Positions 56,939 to 64,000 of a DNA stretch of 64,000 nt are shown one piece after another. The notes under the pieces were generated by a model that was not told the DNA's origin, did no database searches, and worked only from the letters and a program-made list of their open reading frames with translations. Numbering within the stretch: the first letter of the stretch is position 1; each line of letters starts with the position of its first letter. The translations under genes were made by a program, and so were the position numbers. The stretch lies in NCBI GenBank assembly GCA_936440205.1, contig OW387146.1, forward strand, positions 25,172,458 to 25,236,457, read 5' to 3'. The DNA is from Lepidonotus clava. Taxonomy: Eukaryota > Annelida > Polychaeta > Phyllodocida > Polynoidae.

Positions 56939-57772
56939 TAATCCTTGAATTATCCCAGGAACAGGAACTGTGACAGTTAAACTCTGAGAATTTACTTTCC
57001 ATTACTTGGCACTTTAACAACTGCTACACAATGGAAGTGTTTTAGATATATATCTTGTTTTTTCTGCTATATAACACGTTACTTTTCTTGAACTGTAGCT
57101 TCAGCTTTAATTTTTTTCTCCTAGATTTTAAACAAGCTCTTTTAGTAGCAGCTACCAACATGCTTAATATGAATATCTATTGGTTCATCTTTGAAAGAAA
57201 AATGGTAGTGAGTAGATAGGTTGCTAAGAGAGATAATAAAAAGCCCACACAAGGTTGCTGAACTTATATTACTTGTCCTTCTTCCATATGGTGTATAAAA
57301 CAGATCTTGCCAGAGAAATGTCTAACCGGTGGGCATAGCTAGCAAACTTACATGTTATGTCGCTATATTGCTTGTAATCCTCTGAACAAAAGGGATATAC
57401 TAGAATAATTGAATTGAAGAAAATTGCACAATTTGCAAATGGCCACTATATTTCTAGCAATACAAAATACAAAAACAGCTATATGATCTTGTTAAAGTGC
57501 AATTTAGGATTTTTTTTTAATATAATTTAGAAGTGATGAATCAAAGCACCTTTGGTGTGGCTATTTGGAAAATGTTGCTACTGACTTCAAAGTCATGCCT
57601 GCCATGACAAATTGTATATCCTTGGGTGCCCTGCAGGATGGAAACTAATTCTCTGTAGGATTTCTTATAGCAGATCCAAAGTTCCAGTAAATAGCAGGGG
57701 CTAGGTCGATCAAATAAATCCTGAACAATAGATACAATACATGGCAAAATCCTCCTTCGGTCTTCTTATAAT

Positions 57773-60700
57773 TTATTTCTTCGTGATGTCTCTCCTGCCT
57801 CCATAGGACATTCCAGTTTGGGTAGCTCCACTGGTCTGGCCCATTTGAAGACCGATCACTCCAGAACCCTCTCGCGATGCTTGGTCTGTCTTGATGTCAG
57901 CCACATGACGAACACTGCCCATAGCCATTCCAGACTGGCTGGCCATTTTGTTGGTACCCATCTGGAGCCCAACGTCCGCCGACCGTAGAGCATCATCAGC
58001 ACGGATGTCAGCAGCGTGACGGGCAGCTCCCATAGCCATACCCTTCTGTGATGCGCCTCCAGTGAAACCCATTTGTCCACCCATAATGGCTTGACCCTCT
58101 TTGGAAGCATCATCAGCACGGATGTCAGAGACGTGACGCACAGATCCCATGCTCATGCCAGCCTGTGAGGCACCCTTGGTGTAACCCATTTGACCGCCAA
58201 GTACACTTGCACCCTCCTTGGAAGCATCATCAGCACGGATGTCAGAGACGTGACGCACAGATCCCATGCTCATGCCAGCCTGTGAGGCACCCTTGGTGTA
58301 ACCCATTTGACCGCCAAGTACACTTGCACCCTCCTTGGAAGCATCATCAGCACGGATGTCAGAGACGTGACGCACAGCGCCCATACTCATGCCAGCCTGT
58401 GAGGCACCCTTGGTGAAGCCCATTTGGCCACCAAGCACAGATTGACCCTCCTTGGAAGCATCATCAGCACGGATGTCAGCAACATGACGAACGCCTCCCA
58501 TGGACATGCCACTCTGGGATGCACACTTGTTGGTACCGGCTTGCAGACCAATGATTTTCTTTCCAGCAGCAAGCTGCTCATCTGTGAACTCACGAATATT
58601 TTGCTCTGTTGGTTTTGGCCCAATGGTCATTCCGTTGAAGCTAAGCCTCTGGGTCTGAATAACAAGCACAACTTACACTTGCCTATGTTTTAATAATAAG
58701 GTATCAAATTTGTTTTCATCTATATAAGCTGAGCAGTTGGCAACATTCTGAATAGTTTGTGGCATCATGATACTCTAGAACACTATTTTACTGATTTCAA
58801 ATAAAATTAAGCTTGGATCATTGATATTTCTCACACTTTATCAGTTTGCTTTACTTACAAGAGCACAGGCAAGTGATAAGTATGTTCATCTCAGCAGACC
58901 TACCTCAGAGCCCAGGGTCTGGATGCACGACAGGACTTGAGCCAAGTTCCGTCCTTCAAAAAGATCGACAGTTTGGAAGAGCGAGTTCTTGTGGACTCCA
59001 TAGTTTTCAGCGAATGTCAGGAAGACTTGGATATTCTCCATCTGAGGTTAAAGTTCATTTGTGTAAGGTCACAGTCATAATCCTTAACATTGGGACCAAC
59101 AACGCAGTTACTTGCCTATTAGATGAAGCAGAAGCAGTGCAATACTTATGTTTTTTTGCAACTACCCTTTACTGCCAAGAGGCAAGCACCAATAGATTTA
59201 CAAATGAAGGCTACTGGGCTTGATAATTATTTGAATCCTTGACCAACCTGCTGCATTGTTATGGTTCCTCAGGCTTTTCCTATCTATTTGTTCTTTGTAT
59301 AAACCTATCAGCAAATTATTCCCTTTCCTGTATCAAAAAGGTCATAGAACTAATTTTAGAAATGTTTATATCTAAATTCTCTTGATTTTTTTTGGGCATG
59401 ATTACTAATGCTAAACTGAAGTAAATACAAGATTAATTTGAGGAGATTGCTACAATAAGATGTCTTATAAAACTCAACTGATGTTTCAACTTTGAGTGCA
59501 AGTGGTATGGATGACAAGTAGTTTCACAATAGTGGTTTCTTCTATTCTCAGGTTTTTCTGATGTGTGTACAATACTACTACTAAGGTTTACTTGGAGTCA
59601 ACCAAAAGATAATGAGGGAGCATTCTTGAGAACTTCATGAAGAACTTACTGTTGTTTCTACATTCACTCTCTGTATGAGGACAGCAAATGTATGTAATTA
59701 CATCACTTCAAAACAGAGAGCATGCTGAGCTGTCTAATACTGCACACATAGTAGGTTCAAGAGTATGGGTATGGAGGTAAAGACCACACAGAATAGTGAT
59801 GGAAGTTCTAATGGGCAGATTTGGTGTTACCCCAGCCTCATTCATTTGTTTAGAAAAGTACTAATGTCTATTTCAAGCTCCACTCTTACTGTTGATATGA
59901 ATTCAATCTATAGATTCTTTTAGCATATGAAATAGTTTTAAATTATACTACAGCCTGAAATACCTCTGTCTCAAGGGAAGACTTTTTTTTAAGAAAATGG
60001 TTAAACACATCCACTGCAAGCTACTGGAGATGAGGACTTGGTGTTTGGTATGTGAGTGCATGATGGAATCCAATATGGCTCACCATGGTAAAGGAACTAA
60101 AGAAAGTACTGAGGAGGACCACTGCACACTTCCCACAAAAACAGATAGTTACCCTTTTTTAGGATGCCATTTCACCCTCTCTGAAAATGCACAGGAGGAC
60201 CTCAAATCACCACCAGCCAGATAAACCTTGGATTAAGTGTATGACTGCAGGTGGTCAGGGATTAGCCCAAGACTATCATTCTCACAGGTTGGTTCACATA
60301 GAGGACAACTTGGTAATAAATCACACGAATTGTAAACAGTGTCTACTATCATATATATATATATCAGTTTCATACATAACCAGATCAGGTTACAATTACT
60401 CTGTGCTCTGTAGATCACAAAGGTATTTTATAAAAAGCTCACCGTGTAGCTTTCTATGATGACTTCTGAAGTACCACACTCTTGGTCAAAATCCTTATCA
60501 TACCATTTGCTCCAGGTCCAACAAGAAACACTTGAAGTGTTCTTGATTTTCTTTGTCAATCAAAAATACTTTGCCCTGCTATTGTATTTCAATGAACTTT
60601 TGCTCTTCTTTGTCTATTAGCTTCAAGGTCATGCCCTTAGATTTGACTAAGTCCTTGAAAAGCAGTAAGCATTGGCCACCAAGGTATTGTTGGATTTGGT

Positions 60701-62811
60701 AGACTGTGTTGTTGAAATGTGGCAAATCAGGTGCCAGAATGGTGTATTTTAAGTTGAAATACTTAAAGTAGTAAAAAATTGCTTCTCAGTTTGGTGGAAG
60801 TGCATCACAAACTTAATTGAATGATCATGTCTTCTGATTTCAATGATAGCAATGATCATGTTTATAGATCATCATTAAAGGTCACAAGTATCAGTGGTAT
60901 ATAGGATGTTTTCAACTTTACCTGATCATAAGAAATAGAGTATTTCTTTTCTATTTAACCACCATTTTCAGCATTTACTGATCGAAAACTTGTATATAAA
61001 TGAAATGGGCTACAGCATAGCCTCTGACCACTTCACCAACAATAGTATAGATATGTTGTATATTTGAGATATGTTTAGGTTGTTAAGCAAACATATTCCT
61101 TATCATTTACATTTGAGGGTCACTGACACTTCAATTTCGATTGAAAGCTAAACTGGAGTAAGTTGTACCAAGGATAGCTTTGCTTGGCAATTAAAGATAT
61201 AGCAAAGGGAGGATTTAGAACTGAACATGTTGTTCAATTTGCAGAGTGAGCTCGAGTGGAATTAACTCAGCACCACAATGTGTTATTGAACTGCAATCTA
61301 GGTCCTGTCACAGAACCTCTCGAAGGATATTTGCGCATGGAACAGTATTCCGAAAGATGTCGTTGAAAGCCACATTGTAATGAAGATTATCACATTGATA
61401 CAGTTTGTGAGTGTTGAAAAAATGTTATACCAGTTATATCTAGAACATTCTCTGATGGTTTTAGGAAAGAATAAGCTGTCCGAAATTGTGCCTTTACAAA
61501 ATAGATTTCACAAAGGCAGACAATTTCATTTCAGCTTTTGAAATAACCAAAGGCCAAATGAAGGGCACTGTAATTTGTATCAAAATTATTCATTACTACT
61601 AGTGTTTCAAAATCAAAAACAATAATATCAAAATTATAAAGATCAAAAAGGCTGTTTTTAAGAATGAAAAGAAGAGAATACCATTCTCAAGGTAACTGGA
61701 GGGGGATAACAGTGCAGGGAAGAGAAACTATAAAGAAACTTTAAGAATCGCGCAGTAGATATCAGTATCTTCACCTAAGTAAATAGCATTGTGATTTGGA
61801 CTTTCGTTCCTTGATGTACTGGGTTGGGTTGTATCTTAAGGAACTAGCAATATTCCATTCAACTAAAAGGTAGAAGAGGTAATCTAAGGTGAACAAAATT
61901 AGTAGCATGTCAAAAAACATGTCTACTTTAACATGTTCTTTTCATTCCAAGTTTTAAAGCCAGCTGAAGCAATTTTTCTAGTATCATAAAATCCTGAGTG
62001 AGAGAATGGTATGTGGACAAAAATATTTTGACCAAGAGTATATTACTAATGTTGCCCTATCAACATAGGAACCAAAGTACGAACACATTGATTAAGGCTA
62101 AATGACCCTACACATTTCCTCTTGCTAATGGTGTAGGTTGAAAGGAGAAAGAATGTAGGTTGGAAGGATAAATGTAAACACCAAAGTCGAAAAAAACTAG
62201 CCAAAATGAGGTAAATAATAATTATAATTATTGGTTAATAAGATTGTTGATGTTAAATAGTTCTCATGGGAACTCTACAGTTTTGTTTCATTTTTCACTA
62301 CAACTTACACCCTCTCTCCATTCAGGCAATGATACCAGTCTACAGGGTTTCCCACTAAATTTTGGCAGAATTAACAAAATCTTTGCCAAAAATGTTTCGC
62401 TGCATTTTCAATTAAAGAGTCATTAAATCTTTCAATGTTAGAGCACTGAAAATGGCTAAAAGCATTTACAATGCTAAATGCAGTATTTACATGCCAATGA
62501 GCAGTTTTCATGCAAAAAATATTATCAAAGAGAAAAAAAATAGAACTTCGTTTTGAAATCTACCTGAATGTGAGTGATACAGAAAAGCGCACGTGCAGCT
62601 TTTGAGTTAAATTATTGTTGCTACCTGAAAACATTAGTTTTTCCTTGCTTATTATTGCTGGCATTGTGGGAAACCCTGCAGTTGAGCTAACAAAGTTTGG
62701 TTAGTGCTACAAACCTGCTTGAATGGGGCATTCAGCGTGTTAGCCTTTAGCCTCATTTTCTTGGCCTTAGCGGGCACATCTGGTGTCCCTTCGCGAATCT
62801 TCTCAGCCAGC
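57773..62811 (-). CDS. CH-domain / calponin-repeat protein, module A (5' exons beyond window or unseen)
   Basis: Exons 62715-62811 (97 bp), 58904-59041 (138 bp) and 57773-58654 (882 bp, stop TAA). The first encodes LAEKIREGTPDV...LNAPFKQ, the middle of a calponin-type CH domain, and starts with a codon split after two bases. The second begins MENIQVFLTF and ends TLGSE. The third has the TIGPKP linker and seven calponin repeats (IIGLQAGTNKCASQSGMSMG, VLGGQMGFTKGASQAGMSMG and so on), ending GMSYGGRRDITKK. Repeats 3 and 4 are encoded by identical 117-bp units. A cytoplasmic actin-binding role in muscle or stress fibres is expected from the family. The partial protein is 371 residues plus the missing N-terminus, which should include the start of the CH domain. 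Confidence 0.9.
59042..62714 (-). other. Large intron of the calponin-like gene; no exon recognised
   Basis: 3.7 kb of AT-rich sequence between the CH exon and the MENI exon of module A. I see no coding exon, terminal-inverted-repeat element or RNA gene in it. Confidence 0.45.
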
Positions 62812-64000
62812 CTGCAGAGGAGGTTACATGTACAAATTATTTCAGGACTAACAGTATTTTACTAAAACTGTTCAGTAACAGGATGGAATTATTTTTAAAC
62901 AAAATCTATGCTTAACCCTATACATCCCTATCTCCCCAAAACCAACCAATGATATTGATAACAGCTATTTCTGCATCTGATTGTATCTATTTTGAATAAA
63001 ATTGGAAGACATAACAATGAATTGTGAAAAGAAAATCCTTTTCTACTAATACTTTTAATATCATATAGTATAAAAAAATATCTTAGTATATTTAATGATG
63101 ATTGTTAACACTTTGTATCATTCAAAATCTGGAATGAAAATCTTGAATCAGTGGGTGCCATAAATTATAGGTATGTTGAGCCAGTCCTCAGAATTCAGGG
63201 AGTGAGCAACCAAAATATATTTCAAAAACTGAATATAATGTTTTTCATACTGTTCTGTAGAGAAGGGTGACCCTTTTCTAATTCCTAGTTTTTGTCACTT
63301 TGTTAAAGTTTACCCATTTTTGTTCTCAAAAGATTACGGCTAAAGGAGAGTTTTTTGAATCATTGGTTTAAATTAATTTAATTTAATGCAAATCACAATT
63401 GCAATTGTAAATTGTAATTGAAAATGTAAATAATCTGAATATCAAACAATCAATAACCAACTGAGAAAACATTGGGTGGGTTTGTTTGGCATGAGGTCTT
63501 CAGAAAGACATGTGTCACAGGGGTTCAACTCACAATGTCACTGTTAAAGTGAGTAATTGGAGCAGAACACACATTATTAAGCCAAATCAAGAATGTGCCA
63601 TTTTCTTTACCCTTTCCTTATCATTGTTGCCTATATGAACCACTGGTTAACCTCTGGTCTCCAGTGATGCCTATAGGCAAACTATGCTCAAGCTGAGCTT
63701 TCGTTTGGCTCTGAGGGAAAGTGATGATTGGCACCAAAAGAGTGTAAGCTGTCAAAAGAGAAGTGAATGAATTGAACACTGTTTGTTACCAATCTTAAAC
63801 GTGTTATACGAGGCTGTATGTTGGGTCACAGCATCAACCAAAAATGGGTCAAGGTGGGCGGACTTACCACGCTTATTATCCAATGTTGAATGGTTTGTAA
63901 GGGAAGCTGTCTGATTATTTTGCCACAAATAGGAGAATGACTCCCCCAACCAACTTCTATGATTGAAAGGTTTGTGAAAGAAGTTTTCCAATTGTTTTGC
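62812..64000. other. Upstream intron of the calponin-like gene; nothing firm
   Basis: The preceding CH exon should end with two bases of a codon completed by G. I did not find it here. Two weakly similar 38-bp segments (63886 and 63963, about three-quarters identical) are seen near the right edge. A minus-strand donor-like GTAAGT near 63865 does not give the required codon. Confidence 0.35.

Noticed and set aside
63886-64000. Two similar 38-bp segments near the right edge
   Set aside because: Only about three-quarters identical and cut off by the window end; cannot be classified.

Overview
The window is eukaryotic, AT-rich, intron-rich animal DNA. Its conserved genes (a HYOU1/GRP170 chaperone in about 26 exons, CH-plus-calponin-repeat muscle-type proteins, SLC35G-like transporters), short 5-bp-duplicating MITEs, and a SINE whose core resembles the MetaSINE domain point to a marine invertebrate such as a lophotrochozoan or a basal deuterostome. 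I cannot fix the phylum from the sequence.

Layout. 0.7-2.55 kb is a G-rich 40-bp minisatellite. 6.05-28.1 kb holds one large minus-strand gene, HYOU1. I could place all 25 coding exons; their lengths sum to exactly 1,073 codons, with compatible phases at every junction, ending in the ER-retrieval-type tail GDEL. A non-coding first exon lies near 28.07 kb with an ER-stress-element-like site about 105 bp above its splice donor. Several MITEs sit in the introns, including a 164-bp near-perfect hairpin at 21.0 kb. 28.6-37.4 kb is a transposon graveyard: a LINE 3' fragment carrying a MITE, a broken Ty3/gypsy element carrying a SINE, a 5'-truncated LINE carrying a 763-bp inverted-repeat element, and a GC-rich 12-bp tandem array.

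37.4-50.1 kb is a tandem array of intronless plus-strand genes for a ten-helix EamA/DMT (SLC35G-like) transporter: three intact copies, one copy with a one-base frameshift and one C-terminal half-copy. Once two later insertions (192 bp at TTAA; 1,651 bp at TA) are subtracted, the spacing of copies 1-2 and 2-3 is about 2.825 kb in both cases. The 1,651-bp insertion carries eight copies of a 20-bp motif.

50.1-53.8 kb has only MITEs and no gene I can support. 54.06-62.8 kb, minus strand, has two CH/calponin-repeat modules of identical exon design (138 bp plus about 885 bp). Only one upstream CH exon is visible, at 62.7 kb, and it is phase-compatible with both, so the two modules may be alternative 3' ends of one gene. 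The N-terminal exon(s) lie beyond the right edge or were not recognised.
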